Assembly: GCA_945881945.1 (NCBI GenBank) | Contig: CAMCVO010000007.1 | Location: forward strand, 1 to 64,000 | Direction: 5' to 3' | Source of the DNA: Bifidobacterium breve | Lineage (GTDB): Bacteria; Actinomycetota; Actinomycetes; Nanopelagicales; Nanopelagicaceae | DNA: 64,000 nt | Shown here: in pieces, positions 18,187 to 28,448 of the stretch | How positions within the stretch are numbered: the first letter of the stretch is position 1 | Layout: the number at the start of each line of letters is the position of its first letter | Notes under the pieces: generated by a model | What the model was told of the DNA's origin: nothing | The model's input: only the letters and a program-made list of their open reading frames with translations | Databases searched by the model: none | Position numbers and translations under genes: made by a program

Positions 18187-18645
18187 TTGTTAGCTAAGTT
18201 CAAACTCATACAGCCCTGGCTAACTCTGCTCGCACGATTAATCCTAGGTGGAGTTCTTTTAGCAGCGGGTGGTTTGAAAATAGGAAATTTACAAAAATCT
18301 GCCATGTCAGTTCGCGCTTACGAATTACTTCCAACTGATTTAGCAAATTTCTTCGGGTATGTCTTGCCATGGATTGAAATAGGAATGGGATTACTGCTAA
18401 TAGTTGGCGCTGTTGTGTCAATCATGGGCTTGCTTGGAGCGCTAATAATGTTGGCATTCGTAGTTGCAATTGCTCAGGCATGGGCTAGGGGGCTGAGCAT
18501 TGACTGTGGATGTTTTGGTGGGGGAGGCGAGATAGATCCAGGGGAGACTAAATACCTATCTACGATACTTCGGGATTTAGGTTTCTTCTTATTGGGGGTC
18601 TACCTCTACTATTTCCCAAAGGGTAGATTTGGACTAGATAAATAA
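18187..18645 (+). CDS. MauE/DoxX-like redox-associated membrane protein
   Basis: This 152-residue protein has four predicted membrane segments (about 12-32, 56-78, 80-100, 126-145) and resembles the MauE/DoxX group. A cysteine pair, Cys107 and Cys109 in IDCGCFGGG, lies in the loop before the last helix. In methylamine dehydrogenase systems MauE, together with MauD, supports disulfide formation; many actinobacteria carry a MauE-like gene beside a thioredoxin-fold gene, as here. The start is TTG with AGGAG 8 nt upstream. It probably forms an operon with the DsbA-like gene, 9 nt downstream. The pairing suggests it reoxidises or reduces that partner; this is inference. Confidence 0.82.
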   Translation: MLAKFKLIQPWLTLLARLILGGVLLAAGGLKIGNLQKSAMSVRAYELLPTDLANFFGYVLPWIEIGMGLLLIVGAVVSIMGLLGALIMLAFVVAIAQAWARGLSIDCGCFGGGGEIDPGETKYLSTILRDLGFFLLGVYLYYFPKGRFGLDK

Positions 18646-18654
18646 GGAGTGATG

Positions 18655-19332
18655 ATGGCATCAAATTCTTCTTCAGATAAAGGAACTCGCAATCTAGTAA
18701 TTGTCATGGTTTCCTTCATTGTTGTAGTTGGTGTTGTCTTCTCTTTAATCAGCAATCGCTCAAGCTCAACCGCAGCAATCCCAGCATCAGTATCTGAGGC
18801 AGATGGGTATGGAATTGTGCTAAATCCTGAAATCACCCCAAAAATTGATGTTTATGTTGATTATCAATGCCAGGCATGCAAGTTTTTTGAGTTGATCAAT
18901 GGTGATTACCTAAATGAAATTATTTCGCAGAAGAAAGCTAAAGTTGTCTACCACCCAATGAGTTTTATTGGACCAGAATCTGCTCTAGCAGCGAATGCGG
19001 TTGCTTGTGCTGCTGATGAAGATAAATTTATGAGTATGAATTTGGCGCTATTTCAAAATCAAGCTGAGGATCGTAACACGGGTAAATGGACTAAAGAGTA
19101 TTTAGCACTCCTAGGTGAATCAATTGGAATTACCTCATCAAGTTTTAAATCTTGTGTTAGCGACGGCAAGTATGTACGGTGGACGAGCAATGTGGCTTCC
19201 GAATCTGGGAAAGCAGATGTCAATTCAACGCCAACTGTATTTATTAACGGCAAAATACTAGATAGAGAAAAAGGCGAGTATGGTGATGTGGCAAAGTTTA
19301 GAGCCGCATTAGCCGCAAGTGGCATTAAATAG
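18655..19332 (+). CDS. Membrane-anchored DsbA-family thiol:disulfide oxidoreductase
   Basis: The protein has one N-terminal membrane segment (about residues 13-33) and then an extracytoplasmic thioredoxin-like domain of the DsbA/DSBA-like family with the active site CQAC (residues 72-75) in YVDYQCQACKFFE. The cis-proline region reads NSTPTVFINGK. It likely forms or isomerises disulfides in exported proteins. Three starts are stacked (GTG 18649, ATG 18652, ATG 18655); GGAG at 18646-18649 is correctly spaced only for 18655. It follows the MauE-like gene and precedes lgt. Confidence 0.87.
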   Translation: MASNSSSDKGTRNLVIVMVSFIVVVGVVFSLISNRSSSTAAIPASVSEADGYGIVLNPEITPKIDVYVDYQCQACKFFELINGDYLNEIISQKKAKVVYHPMSFIGPESALAANAVACAADEDKFMSMNLALFQNQAEDRNTGKWTKEYLALLGESIGITSSSFKSCVSDGKYVRWTSNVASESGKADVNSTPTVFINGKILDREKGEYGDVAKFRAALAASGIK

Positions 19333-19347
19333 TTTTGAACTGTCTTA

Positions 19348-20181
19348 ATGCAGCTGCTAATTCCTAGTCCCACACAATCTTCAATCTCGATAGGTCCGAT
19401 AACGGTCTACTTCTATGCCCTATGCATAATTATTGGAATCGCCACTGCAATTTGGGTTGGTAGAAAGCGATATGCAAGTTTGGGTGGAAACCCTGATGAT
19501 GTATCAGAGGTAGCAATATGGGCGGTGCCATTTGGAATTATCGGTGGGCGTATTTATCATGTTATTACCTCACCAGAGCAGTACTTTGGCTCAAATGGAA
19601 ATCTAATTGATGCGCTTCGAATTTGGCAGGGCGGCTTAGGTATCTGGGGCGCAATTTCCCTGGGCGTATTTGGTGTTTATTTGTATTTTAAAACTCATAA
19701 AACTTCATTGAAAATTTCCCAGTTGTTAGATTGTTTAGCACCAGGTGTAGTCCTAGCGCAGGCAATTGGCAGAATTGGAAATTATTTTAATCAAGAACTT
19801 TTTGGTAGGCCTACATCTCTACCGTGGGGCTTGGAAATTGATCCTGCAAAGCGACCGGCAGGTTATGAGTCATTTGAAACATTTCACCCAACATTCTTGT
19901 ATGAGTTAATTTGGTGTGTTTTCGTTGCTTACCTCATAATCAAATTACCAGGCAGAGTCAGGAAATGGGTTTCAAGAGATGGAGATGTATTTGCCCTTTA
20001 TATACTTGGTTATACCTTAGGCAGATTATGGATTGAAGGGCTTCGAATTGATGAAGCCAATTTGATAGTGGGTCTTCGTTTGAATATTTGGGTTAGTTTG
20101 GTTGTGATTATCGCATCTTTTGCTTACCTAGTAAGAAGTAAAGGCCGTGGCAATGCTAAAGAAAAGGCGGATGCAAGTTAG
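19348..20181 (+). CDS. lgt: Prolipoprotein diacylglyceryl transferase Lgt
   Basis: Lgt is an integral membrane enzyme that moves diacylglycerol from phosphatidylglycerol to the lipobox cysteine, the step before LspA. The 277-residue protein has about seven membrane segments. The Lgt signature GRIGNYFNQELFGRPT is at residues 141-156. GGRIYHV (66-72) holds a conserved His, and the late LGRLWIEGLRID motif is present. Its TAG stop also starts the -10 box of the next gene. Confidence 0.96.
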   Translation: MQLLIPSPTQSSISIGPITVYFYALCIIIGIATAIWVGRKRYASLGGNPDDVSEVAIWAVPFGIIGGRIYHVITSPEQYFGSNGNLIDALRIWQGGLGIWGAISLGVFGVYLYFKTHKTSLKISQLLDCLAPGVVLAQAIGRIGNYFNQELFGRPTSLPWGLEIDPAKRPAGYESFETFHPTFLYELIWCVFVAYLIIKLPGRVRKWVSRDGDVFALYILGYTLGRLWIEGLRIDEANLIVGLRLNIWVSLVVIIASFAYLVRSKGRGNAKEKADAS

Positions 20182-20184
20182 TAT
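20179..20184 (+). promoter_or_regulatory. -10 box for leaderless VIT-family gene
   Basis: TAGTAT ends exactly 6 nt before ATG 20191, with no ribosome site. Its first three bases are the lgt stop codon. Confidence 0.45.
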
Positions 20185-20190
20185 TTAACA

Positions 20191-20895
20191 ATGGGATTAG
20201 AAGAGGTTCAATTACGTAATCTAGAACATCGAGCAAATCGGGCAGGTTGGCTGCGTGCTGCAGTTCTTGGATCAAATGACGGATTAGTTTCAACCGCAAG
20301 CCTAATGATCGGTATTGCTGCTGCCAATAAAAGTGATTTTTTGATCACTGCTGGTTTGGCAGGAATCGCTGCTGGCTCAATGTCAATGGCAGTCGGTGAG
20401 TATGTTTCAGTAAAATCTCAAAATGATATTGAAAAGTCAGATCGTGAGATTGAGATTAAACAATTAGAAATGGACCCAGAAGGTGAATTTGATGAATTGG
20501 TGGATATCTATATTAAAAGAGGGTTACCTCAAGATTTAGCTAAGGAAGTTGTTACTGCTATGCATAACCATGATGCACTTGATGCACACCTTAGAGATGA
20601 ACTTGGGCATTTTGATCACACTCGAGCCAGACCAGTCCAAGCTGGTATTGCCTCTGCAATTGCATTCACAGCAGGTGGGCTAATACCACTAATCGGTGCT
20701 CTGCTTTCATCTGCAAATCAAGTTAGTTTTATCTTAATTTTGACTGCCTTTGGTTTAATTGCAGCTGGATATATATCGGCAAAAATTGCCGCCGCGCCAT
20801 TACCTAGGACAATGCTTCGAATATTTGCAGGTGGTACGTTGGGTGTTGCAATCACAGCAGGAATTGGATGGTTGGTAGGACTGACTGGAGTTTGA
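20191..20895 (+). CDS. VIT1/CCC1-family iron/manganese transporter
   Basis: The VIT family consists of membrane exporters that move Fe2+ or Mn2+ against protons. The 234-residue product starts with the hallmark segment WLRAAVLGSNDGLVSTASLM. It has GLAGIAAGSMSMAVGEYVSV in the second helix, a cytoplasmic charged stretch with several Glu, Asp and His (residues 70-145) that could bind metal, and three more helices. Substrate cannot be fixed from sequence. It sits between lgt and gltB and appears to be transcribed from its own -10 box. Confidence 0.9.
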   Translation: MGLEEVQLRNLEHRANRAGWLRAAVLGSNDGLVSTASLMIGIAAANKSDFLITAGLAGIAAGSMSMAVGEYVSVKSQNDIEKSDREIEIKQLEMDPEGEFDELVDIYIKRGLPQDLAKEVVTAMHNHDALDAHLRDELGHFDHTRARPVQAGIASAIAFTAGGLIPLIGALLSSANQVSFILILTAFGLIAAGYISAKIAAAPLPRTMLRIFAGGTLGVAITAGIGWLVGLTGV

Positions 20896-20930
20896 CCGGC
20901 CTGCTACTATTTACCTGTAGGTTTTTAAAG

Positions 20931-20970
20931 TTGGGCCATTGTCGTCCCGACCCATAGTGGGAGCGGCCAA
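20931..20970 (+). other. Possible structured leader upstream of gltB
   Basis: The 40 nt before the gltB start can fold. TTGGGCC (20931-20937) pairs with GGCCAA (20965-20970) with one bulged G. Alternatively CCATT (20936-20940) pairs with AGTGG (20956-20960). Both arrangements enclose GTCG-TCC-CGAC (20941-20951). No run of T follows, so it is not a standard terminator for the preceding gene. Regulatory function is a guess. Confidence 0.3.
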
Positions 20971-20975
20971 TTTAA

Positions 20976-23900
20976 TTGCAACAACAATCTAGATTTTCTG
21001 CTGTTCCAATTGCGCATGGGCTCTACGACCCTGCCAACGAACATGACGCATGTGGTGTGGCTATGGTGGCTACTTTAAATAAGAAAAAATCCCATGAGAT
21101 AGTCAGCAAAGCTTTAATGGCATTGCGTAATTTAGAGCATCGTGGGGCTTCAGGGGCTGAGCCAGATAGTGGTGATGGAGCTGGAATCCTTATCCAGATA
21201 CCTGACAAATTCTATCGTTCAGTTATCGCATGGGACCTACCTGAAGATGGAAGCTATGCAACAGGAATCTTTTTTGCACAAAAAAATGAACTATTAAATT
21301 ATGAGAAAATTTCTGAAATAGCAACTGAGGAAGGTTTAGCAGTTATTGGGTGGCGTGAGTTGCCTATCAACTCACTTTCTATTGGTAAAACTGCACTATC
21401 GGTAATGCCAGATTTTAAGCAAATTTTCATCAAAGGTTTGCAAGGTGAGACAGACATGGTTCTTGAAAGAATGGCATTTTGCTTTCGTAAAAGAGTAGAA
21501 CACACAATGCCAATTTACATTTGTTCGCTTTCATCTCGAACAATTGTTTACAAAGGAATGCTAACTACAGGCCAACTTGAAGATTTCTTTCCAGATTTAT
21601 CAAATCCGCTTGTTGAATCAGCAATGGCTTTAGTGCACTCAAGATTTTCAACAAACACGTTTCCATCCTGGCCGCTGGCCCATCCGTATCGATACATAGC
21701 GCACAACGGAGAGATCAACACCGTAAAGGGCAATCGAAACTGGATGAGAGCAAGGGAAACTTTATTGGAAAGTGATCTGATTCCTGGTGACTTGAAGCGT
21801 TTATTCCCAATTGTGGAAAATTCTGGCAGTGACTCTGCTTCATTTGATGAAGTTTTAGAACTTTTATACTTGGGAGGCAGAAGTTTGCCGCATTCAGTTT
21901 TAATGATGATTCCAGAGGCATGGGAAAACCACACAACAATGTCAAAGGCAAGAAAGGATTTTTACTCCTTTCATTCATCACTTATGGAGCCATGGGATGG
22001 GCCAGCTTGTGTGACTTTTACCGATGGCAAGCAAGTTGGTGCAGTTCTTGATCGAAACGGTTTAAGACCATCTCGGTTTTGGGTAACAGATGATGGGTTA
22101 GTTGTTTTGGCTAGCGAGGTTGGAGTACTAGATTTTAAACCAGAGTCCATAATTAGAAAGGGTCGATTGCAGCCCGGAAAAATGTTTCTAGTAGATATCC
22201 AGGCAGGGCGAATTATTGAAGATGATGAGATAAAAGATGGTCTTGCCAATGCCTTTCCATACTCAGATTGGTTACATGCTGGTTTAGTTAGATTAAGTGA
22301 GTTGCCAGCTAGAGAACATATTGTTTATCCCCATTCGTCGGTGGTTAGAAGACAACGTGCTTTTGGCTACACCGAAGAGGAAATTCGATTAATCATTACA
22401 CCAATGGCAAAAAATGGAAATGAACCATTAGGTTCAATGGGCACTGACACTCCGATTGCAGCTTTATCGGAAAAGCCAAGATTACTTTTTGATTATTTTG
22501 CTCAACTTTTTGCACAGGTAACAAATCCACCATTAGATGCAATACGAGAGGAATTAGTTACCTCATTGGGGGGCGCTATCGGACCAGAGCACAACCTGCT
22601 TGATCCGGGTCCAGCATCCTGCAGGCAGATTTCATTGCAATTTCCGGTGATAGATAACGATGAATTAGCAAAAATAATTCACGTTAATGCAGATGGCGAT
22701 CAACCAGGATTTGCAACCCATGTCGTTCGCGGTCTATTTCCAATTGCTGGTGGGGGTAGATCATTAGTCGCAAAAATTGAAGAGATAAGAGCCGAAGTTT
22801 CATCTGCAATTGATGCTGGTGCCAGAATAATTGTCTTGTCTGATCGAGATGGTGATGCTGAAAATGCTCCTATTCCTTCATTGCTTCTTACCTCTGCAGT
22901 CCACCATCACTTGATTAGAGAGAAAACACGTACCAAAGTTGGATTGGTTGTTGAAAGTGGCGAGGTGAGAGAGGTGCACCACGTTGCTCTTCTTATTGGG
23001 TTTGGCGCAGCTGCCGTAAATCCATACCTTGCAATGGAAACTGCAGAGGATCTAGTTAGGCAGGGTGTAGTTACAGGTATTACACCAGAGAAAGCGGTAA
23101 GGAATCTGATTAAGTCCCTTGGAAAAGGTGTCTTAAAAGTAATGTCCAAAATGGGTGTTTCTACAATTGCTTCTTACACGGGCGCACAGATATTTGAAGC
23201 AATTGGTTTATCAAATGAAGTGATCAATGAATATTTTGTTGGCGCAACTTCAAGGTTGGGTGGGGTTGGAATTGAAATAGTTGCGCAAGAAACAATCAAA
23301 CGTCATCACGTTGCGTATCCACCTGGGGGAGAGATTCCTGGTTCTAAGAAATTGCAGATCGGCGGTGAGTACCAGTGGCGTAGAGATGGTGAACCGCATT
23401 TATTTGATCCAGAAACAGTATTCACACTACAACATGCAACACGATCAAAACGCTTTGATATTTTTAAGCGCTACACCACTCGAGTGGATGATCAATCTCG
23501 CAGATTGATGACCTTGCGAGGCTTGTTTACATTTAAACCTGGTGTTAGACAACCAGTACCTATCGACCAAGTTGAGCCTGCATCTGAAATTCTTAAAAGG
23601 TTTGCAACCGGGGCTATGTCATATGGATCAATATCGCAAGAAGCACATGAGACTCTTGCTATTGCAATGAATCGAATCGGCGGTAAATCAAATACTGGCG
23701 AGGGTGGCGAAGACCCTGCTAGAAATACTCCAGATGCAAATGGAGATTCACGTCGTTCAGCAATCAAGCAAGTAGCAAGTGGCAGATTTGGTGTCACCAG
23801 CGAGTATCTGGTCAACGCAGATGATATCCAGATCAAGATGGCACAAGGAGCAAAACCAGGTGAGGGCGGTCAATTGCCTGGCAACAAGGTGTATCCGTGG

Positions 23901-25502
23901 ATTGCAAAGGTTCGTTACTCAACACCTGGTGTGGGGTTAATTTCACCACCTCCTCACCACGATATCTACTCGATAGAAGATCTAGCGCAATTAATTCATG
24001 ACCTAAAGAATGCAAACTCTGATGCCCGCATTCATGTCAAGTTAGTAGCAGAGGTTGGAGTAGGCACTGTTGCAGCCGGAGTAAGTAAGGCGCACGCAGA
24101 TGTAGTTTTGATTTCTGGTCACGATGGCGGCACCGGTGCATCACCCTTAACATCATTAAAACATGCAGGAGCACCCTGGGAATTAGGATTGGCTGAAACA
24201 CAACAAACACTGATTCTCAATGGTTTGCGTGATCGAATAGTTGTTCAAGTAGATGGGCAGATGAAAACTGGTAGAGATGTTTTAATCGCCGCAGTCTTAG
24301 GCGCTGAAGAATTTGGTTTTGCAACTGCCCCCTTGGTTGTATCAGGCTGCGTAATGATGCGAGTGTGTCATTTAGATACTTGCCCGGTGGGAGTAGCAAC
24401 TCAAAATCCTGAGTTACGTAAAAAATTCACTGGCAAACCAGAGTTTGTGGAAACTTTCTTTGAGTATGTAGCCGAGGAGGTAAGAGAGTTATTAGCTCAG
24501 CTTGGCTTTAAAAAACTAGAGGATGCAATCGGACAAGTTGAGGTGCTGGATACAAGAGCTGCAACAGAACATTGGAAGGCTAATGGTCTTGATCTGTCAC
24601 CAATTTTGAAAGCACCGAAATCAAATTCTGTCCGCAGCAATAAATCAAAGCAAGATCATGGATTAACGACAGCTCTTGACAACAAATTAATTGCGTTATC
24701 TCAATCAGCAATAGATAACAAAGAAAATCTGCGATTAGAGATGCCAATCCGAAATGTAAACAGAACAGTTGGAACTATGCTGGGAAGTGAGATAACAAGG
24801 AAATATGGTGGGGCCGGATTACCAGCGAACACAATCGACATTACTTTTCATGGGTCTGCCGGTCAATCGTTTGGTGCATTCATTCCATCTGGACTGACTC
24901 TGAGGCTCTATGGGGATAGCAACGATTACGTTGGCAAGGGATTATCTGGAGGCAGGGTGATTATTAGGCCAGATGAACGTGCGACATTTAAATCAGATTT
25001 AAATGTAATTGCTGGAAATGTTATCGGTTATGGAGCTACAGCAGGTGAAATCATGATTGCAGGTGTGGTGGGTGAAAGATTCTGTGTTCGAAATTCAGGT
25101 GCACATGCAATTGTTGAAGGAGTCGGTGATCACGGTTGTGAATATATGACGGGTGGGACTGTAGTAATTCTGGGAGGAATTGGAAGAAATTTTGCAGCAG
25201 GCATGTCGGGTGGCATTGCATTTGTGCTGGATTTACAAGAATCCTTAGTAAATACTGAAATGGTTGATCTTTTAGCTCTACCTATTAATCATGAAGAATT
25301 TGTGAAATCAAGTTTATCTAATTTTTTCGTTGAAAGTGGATCACTAGTGGCAAGAGAATTACTTAGTGATTGGGAAAAGAATAAATCTAGATTTACTTTA
25401 GTGATGCCAAGAGATTACGCAAGAGTGCTTGAAGTAATGGCTAAGGCCCAACGTGAAGGGATGCCAGTTGATAATGCAGTAATGGAGGTGGTCAATGGCT
25501 GA
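20976..25502 (+). CDS. gltB: Glutamate synthase large subunit GltB
   Basis: GltB is the large subunit of NADPH-type glutamate synthase, which makes two glutamates from glutamine and 2-oxoglutarate. The 1508-residue product begins with a class II glutamine amidotransferase domain whose nucleophile is Cys26 ([10 protein letters not shown]), exposed after removal of a short propeptide. A central domain follows, then the FMN-binding synthase domain with the [3Fe-4S] cysteines at residues 1125, 1131 and 1136 ([12 protein letters not shown]) and the C-terminal GXGXG beta-helix. The TTG start is forced by a stop codon just upstream (20973) and fits the family N-terminus. The stop overlaps gltD by 8 nt. 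Confidence 0.97.
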   Translation: MQQQSRFSAVPIAHGLYDPANEHDACGVAMVATLNKKKSHEIVSKALMALRNLEHRGASGAEPDSGDGAGILIQIPDKFYRSVIAWDLPEDGSYATGIFFAQKNELLNYEKISEIATEEGLAVIGWRELPINSLSIGKTALSVMPDFKQIFIKGLQGETDMVLERMAFCFRKRVEHTMPIYICSLSSRTIVYKGMLTTGQLEDFFPDLSNPLVESAMALVHSRFSTNTFPSWPLAHPYRYIAHNGEINTVKGNRNWMRARETLLESDLIPGDLKRLFPIVENSGSDSASFDEVLELLYLGGRSLPHSVLMMIPEAWENHTTMSKARKDFYSFHSSLMEPWDGPACVTFTDGKQVGAVLDRNGLRPSRFWVTDDGLVVLASEVGVLDFKPESIIRKGRLQPGKMFLVDIQAGRIIEDDEIKDGLANAFPYSDWLHAGLVRLSELPAREHIVYPHSSVVRRQRAFGYTEEEIRLIITPMAKNGNEPLGSMGTDTPIAALSEKPRLLFDYFAQLFAQVTNPPLDAIREELVTSLGGAIGPEHNLLDPGPASCRQISLQFPVIDNDELAKIIHVNADGDQPGFATHVVRGLFPIAGGGRSLVAKIEEIRAEVSSAIDAGARIIVLSDRDGDAENAPIPSLLLTSAVHHHLIREKTRTKVGLVVESGEVREVHHVALLIGFGAAAVNPYLAMETAEDLVRQGVVTGITPEKAVRNLIKSLGKGVLKVMSKMGVSTIASYTGAQIFEAIGLSNEVINEYFVGATSRLGGVGIEIVAQETIKRHHVAYPPGGEIPGSKKLQIGGEYQWRRDGEPHLFDPETVFTLQHATRSKRFDIFKRYTTRVDDQSRRLMTLRGLFTFKPGVRQPVPIDQVEPASEILKRFATGAMSYGSISQEAHETLAIAMNRIGGKSNTGEGGEDPARNTPDANGDSRRSAIKQVASGRFGVTSEYLVNADDIQIKMAQGAKPGEGGQLPGNKVYPWIAKVRYSTPGVGLISPPPHHDIYSIEDLAQLIHDLKNANSDARIHVKLVAEVGVGTVAAGVSKAHADVVLISGHDGGTGASPLTSLKHAGAPWELGLAETQQTLILNGLRDRIVVQVDGQMKTGRDVLIAAVLGAEEFGFATAPLVVSGCVMMRVCHLDTCPVGVATQNPELRKKFTGKPEFVETFFEYVAEEVRELLAQLGFKKLEDAIGQVEVLDTRAATEHWKANGLDLSPILKAPKSNSVRSNKSKQDHGLTTALDNKLIALSQSAIDNKENLRLEMPIRNVNRTVGTMLGSEITRKYGGAGLPANTIDITFHGSAGQSFGAFIPSGLTLRLYGDSNDYVGKGLSGGRVIIRPDERATFKSDLNVIAGNVIGYGATAGEIMIAGVVGERFCVRNSGAHAIVEGVGDHGCEYMTGGTVVILGGIGRNFAAGMSGGIAFVLDLQESLVNTEMVDLLALPINHEEFVKSSLSNFFVESGSLVARELLSDWEKNKSRFTLVMPRDYARVLEVMAKAQREGMPVDNAVMEVVNG

Positions 25503-26952
25503 TCCAAAAGGTTTTCTAAATGACTCCAGAGAGCTGCCCAATCGCAGACCTGTTGATGTAAGAATTCAAGATTGGAAAGAGGTTTACCAGCAACAGGAGT
25601 TTTCTCATTTACAAAAACAAGCAGGACGCTGTATGGATTGTGGCATTCCTTTTTGTCACCAAGGTTGTCCGCTAGGCAATCTAATTCCCGAGTGGAATGA
25701 TTTGATTTGGCGCGGTGAAAAACCTGAAGCAATTGATCGCCTACATGCTACAAACAATTTCCCTGAATTCACTGGCAGATTGTGTCCAGCACCCTGTGAA
25801 ACTGCTTGTGTTGTGGCAATAAATGATGAAGCCGTGACAATCAAGCAAGTTGAGTTAAGAACAATTGAAGAGGCTTTTTTAGAAAAACGAGTCGTCCCGC
25901 TAATTCCTGATCGACTTTCAGGTAAAACTGTTGCAGTTATTGGCTCCGGACCAGCAGGACTTTCAGCTGCGCAGCAATTAACTAGGGCTGGACATACTGT
26001 TGCAGTTTATGAAAGAGCCGACAAAATTGGTGGTTTACTTCGTTACGGTATTCCTGAGTTCAAGATGGAAAAATCTATAGTTGATCGCAGGCTCTATCAA
26101 ATGGAACAAGAGGGAACTAGATTTAGAACAGGCGTTACCGTTGGGAAAGATATAACTGGCTCATCTTTAAGAAGTAGATATGACGCAGTAGTGATCGCAA
26201 TCGGTGCAACGAATTGGCGAGAGTTATCCATTCCTGGGCGAGATGCAAAAGGTGTGTATCAGGCTATGGAGTACTTACCTTGGGGAAACAAGCAAGCTCT
26301 TGGTGATTTAGATGATGAACCGGAGATTAATGCTGCTGGAAAGAATGTGGTGATTTTAGGTGGAGGCGACACGGGTGCCGATTGTTTAGGGACGGCGATA
26401 CGCCAAGGAGCTAAATCTGTCACACAGTTGGAGATTATGCCAAGACCAACAACAGAACGACCAAGTGATCAACCATGGCCAACATATCCAATGGTTTACC
26501 GAATTAGCAGTGCTCATGAAGAAGCGGGAGAAAGAATATATTCGGTATCCACAAAAGAATTCATTAAAGATAGCGGTGGAAATTTGACTGCCTTAAAACT
26601 TGTCGAAACCGTAATTATTGATGGAAAATTTCAAGAGGTATCAGGCAGTGAGAAAAATATTCCAGCAGATTTGGTATTTCTTGCTTTAGGATTTTCAGGA
26701 CCAGAGAAAAGTGATCTGATAGAACAACTTGAAGTTGAACTCGATGAACGAGGTTATATTCGGCGGGATAGCAGTTATGCAACTAATTCCGAGGGTGTTT
26801 TTGTTTGTGGCGACGCTGGTAGGGGTCAATCATTGATTGTCTGGGCAATAGCAGAGGGAAGAAGTGCTGCATCAGCTGTAGATAGATACTTAACTGGCAA
26901 CACACAACTACCATTTCCAATTGAACCAACCGCGCAGCCATTGATGGTTTAA
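25495..26952 (+). CDS. gltD: Glutamate synthase small subunit GltD
   Basis: GltD supplies electrons from NADPH through FAD and Fe-S clusters to GltB. The 485-residue protein has the N-terminal cysteine-rich Fe-S region ([17 protein letters not shown], then CPAPCETAC), the FAD-binding [10 protein letters not shown] motif near residue 150 and the NADPH-binding GGGDTGADC motif near 290. It starts within gltB with an 8-nt overlap, so the two subunits are co-translated. The TAA stop forms part of the likely -10 box of pyk. Confidence 0.97.
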   Translation: MADPKGFLNDSRELPNRRPVDVRIQDWKEVYQQQEFSHLQKQAGRCMDCGIPFCHQGCPLGNLIPEWNDLIWRGEKPEAIDRLHATNNFPEFTGRLCPAPCETACVVAINDEAVTIKQVELRTIEEAFLEKRVVPLIPDRLSGKTVAVIGSGPAGLSAAQQLTRAGHTVAVYERADKIGGLLRYGIPEFKMEKSIVDRRLYQMEQEGTRFRTGVTVGKDITGSSLRSRYDAVVIAIGATNWRELSIPGRDAKGVYQAMEYLPWGNKQALGDLDDEPEINAAGKNVVILGGGDTGADCLGTAIRQGAKSVTQLEIMPRPTTERPSDQPWPTYPMVYRISSAHEEAGERIYSVSTKEFIKDSGGNLTALKLVETVIIDGKFQEVSGSEKNIPADLVFLALGFSGPEKSDLIEQLEVELDERGYIRRDSSYATNSEGVFVCGDAGRGQSLIVWAIAEGRSAASAVDRYLTGNTQLPFPIEPTAQPLMV

Positions 26953-26955
26953 AGT
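26950..26955 (+). promoter_or_regulatory. -10 box for leaderless pyk transcript
   Basis: TAAAGT ends 7 nt before the ATG at 26963, with no ribosome site between. Its first three bases are the gltD stop codon. Confidence 0.4.
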
Positions 26956-26962
26956 CTTTCTT

Positions 26963-28405
26963 ATGCGGAGGGCTAAGATCGTTTGCACAATTGGACCAGC
27001 GGTAGAATCTGTTGAAAAGATAAAAGATCTGATCGAAGCTGGCATGAATATGGCCCGACTTAATCTTTCACATGGCACACACCAAGTGCATCAGATGCAA
27101 CTAGACAATGTGAGAAACGTGGCAAAAAAAGCAGGCAAAGCTGTTGCGGTACTAGTTGATCTTCAAGGTCCAAAAATTAGATTAGGACTTTTCAGCAATG
27201 GGCCACATTATCTTGCCAAAGGTGATTTGTTCACCATCACTACTGACGCAATAGTAGGAACTAAAGAAAGAGTTAGCACCACTTATAAAGGTTTAAATTC
27301 AGATTGCTCAGTCGGGGATAAGATCATGATTGACGATGGCAAGATAGTAGTAGAGGTCATTAACATAGTTAGCAATGATGTCGTTACAAAAGTCCTGCAA
27401 GCTGGAAGTGTAAGCAATAATAAGGGATTGAATTTACCGGGTATAGCGGTATCAGTTCCAGCACTGTCAGAAAAGGACATTACAGATTTAAAATGGGGAC
27501 TTAAGGCAGGAGCAGATTTCATCGCTCTCTCGTTCGTTCGCAGTGCAGCTGATATAAAAGATGTTCATAGAGTTATGGATGAATTAGGTATACGCATACC
27601 TGTAATTGCAAAGATTGAAAAACCACAGGCTGTCGCCAATCTGCAGGAAATAGTTGATGCATTTGATGGAATTATGGTGGCCCGAGGGGATTTGGGCGTT
27701 GAACTACCCATTGAAGATGTTCCAATGGTACAAAAGCAATGCATAACCATGGCACGAGAGTCCGCTAAACCGGTAATAGTTGCTACACAAATGTTGGACT
27801 CTATGATCGCCAATTCTCAACCCACACGAGCTGAGGCAACGGATTGTGCTAATGCAGTTTTGGATGGGGCAGATGCGTTAATGCTTTCGGGAGAAACGAG
27901 TATTGGTGCTTTTCCAATTGAATCGGTCCAGATAATGTCTAGAATCATTGAAAAGACGGAATCTGTTGCCCTTGACCAAATACCACCCCTGAAGCATTCA
28001 CCAGCGACTAAAGGAGGGGCAATCACTAAAGCTGCTACTGAGGTCGGATTAACAGTTGGCGCAAAATTCCTTGTTGCATTTACTCAAAGTGGTGATTCAG
28101 CAAGAAGAATGTCGCGCCTTCGCTCATCTATACCCATGCTTGCCTTAACCCCTGATAGTGGAACTTACAATCGCCTAGCACTTTCATGGGGCATTGAACC
28201 AATTCTAACTTCGGCAGTTAACCATACTGATGAGATGGTTATGCAAGTGGATACCATTTTGATTGATTCAAAAAGAGTAGATATTGGTGATTTGGTATTG
28301 ATTGTTGCAGGTTCTCCACCAGGGATCCCTGGATCACTCAACGCTATGCGGGTTCATAAAATCGGTGATGCTGTAGGTGGCGTTGCGCCTGCTTATCGTA
28401 AGTAA
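26963..28405 (+). CDS. pyk: Pyruvate kinase
   Basis: Pyruvate kinase converts phosphoenolpyruvate and ADP to pyruvate and ATP in the last step of glycolysis. The 480-residue protein starts with the characteristic RRAKIVCTIGPA and has NLSHGTH. The active-site lysine lies in IAKIEKPQAV, followed by MVARGDLGVELP and MLSGETS. The C-terminal allosteric domain is complete. It is followed by a tRNA gene and an ANTAR regulator, an arrangement shared with Streptomyces. Confidence 0.97.
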   Translation: MRRAKIVCTIGPAVESVEKIKDLIEAGMNMARLNLSHGTHQVHQMQLDNVRNVAKKAGKAVAVLVDLQGPKIRLGLFSNGPHYLAKGDLFTITTDAIVGTKERVSTTYKGLNSDCSVGDKIMIDDGKIVVEVINIVSNDVVTKVLQAGSVSNNKGLNLPGIAVSVPALSEKDITDLKWGLKAGADFIALSFVRSAADIKDVHRVMDELGIRIPVIAKIEKPQAVANLQEIVDAFDGIMVARGDLGVELPIEDVPMVQKQCITMARESAKPVIVATQMLDSMIANSQPTRAEATDCANAVLDGADALMLSGETSIGAFPIESVQIMSRIIEKTESVALDQIPPLKHSPATKGGAITKAATEVGLTVGAKFLVAFTQSGDSARRMSRLRSSIPMLALTPDSGTYNRLALSWGIEPILTSAVNHTDEMVMQVDTILIDSKRVDIGDLVLIVAGSPPGIPGSLNAMRVHKIGDAVGGVAPAYRK

Positions 28406-28406
28406 T

Positions 28407-28435
28407 TTAGTATTCAAAGATATCGGCGATAAACT
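28407..28435 (+). promoter_or_regulatory. Candidate tRNA promoter
   Basis: TTAGTA at 28407-28412 and TAAACT at 28430-28435 are spaced by exactly 17 nt. Transcription would begin near 28442, a few bases before the mature tRNA. No terminator separates it from pyk. Confidence 0.45.
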
Positions 28436-28448
28436 ACCTTTCGATTTC

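Noticed and set aside
20892-20897. TTGACC as a -35 box for gltB
   Set aside because: No TANNNT lies 16-19 nt downstream; the nearest (TAGGTT) is 20 nt away.
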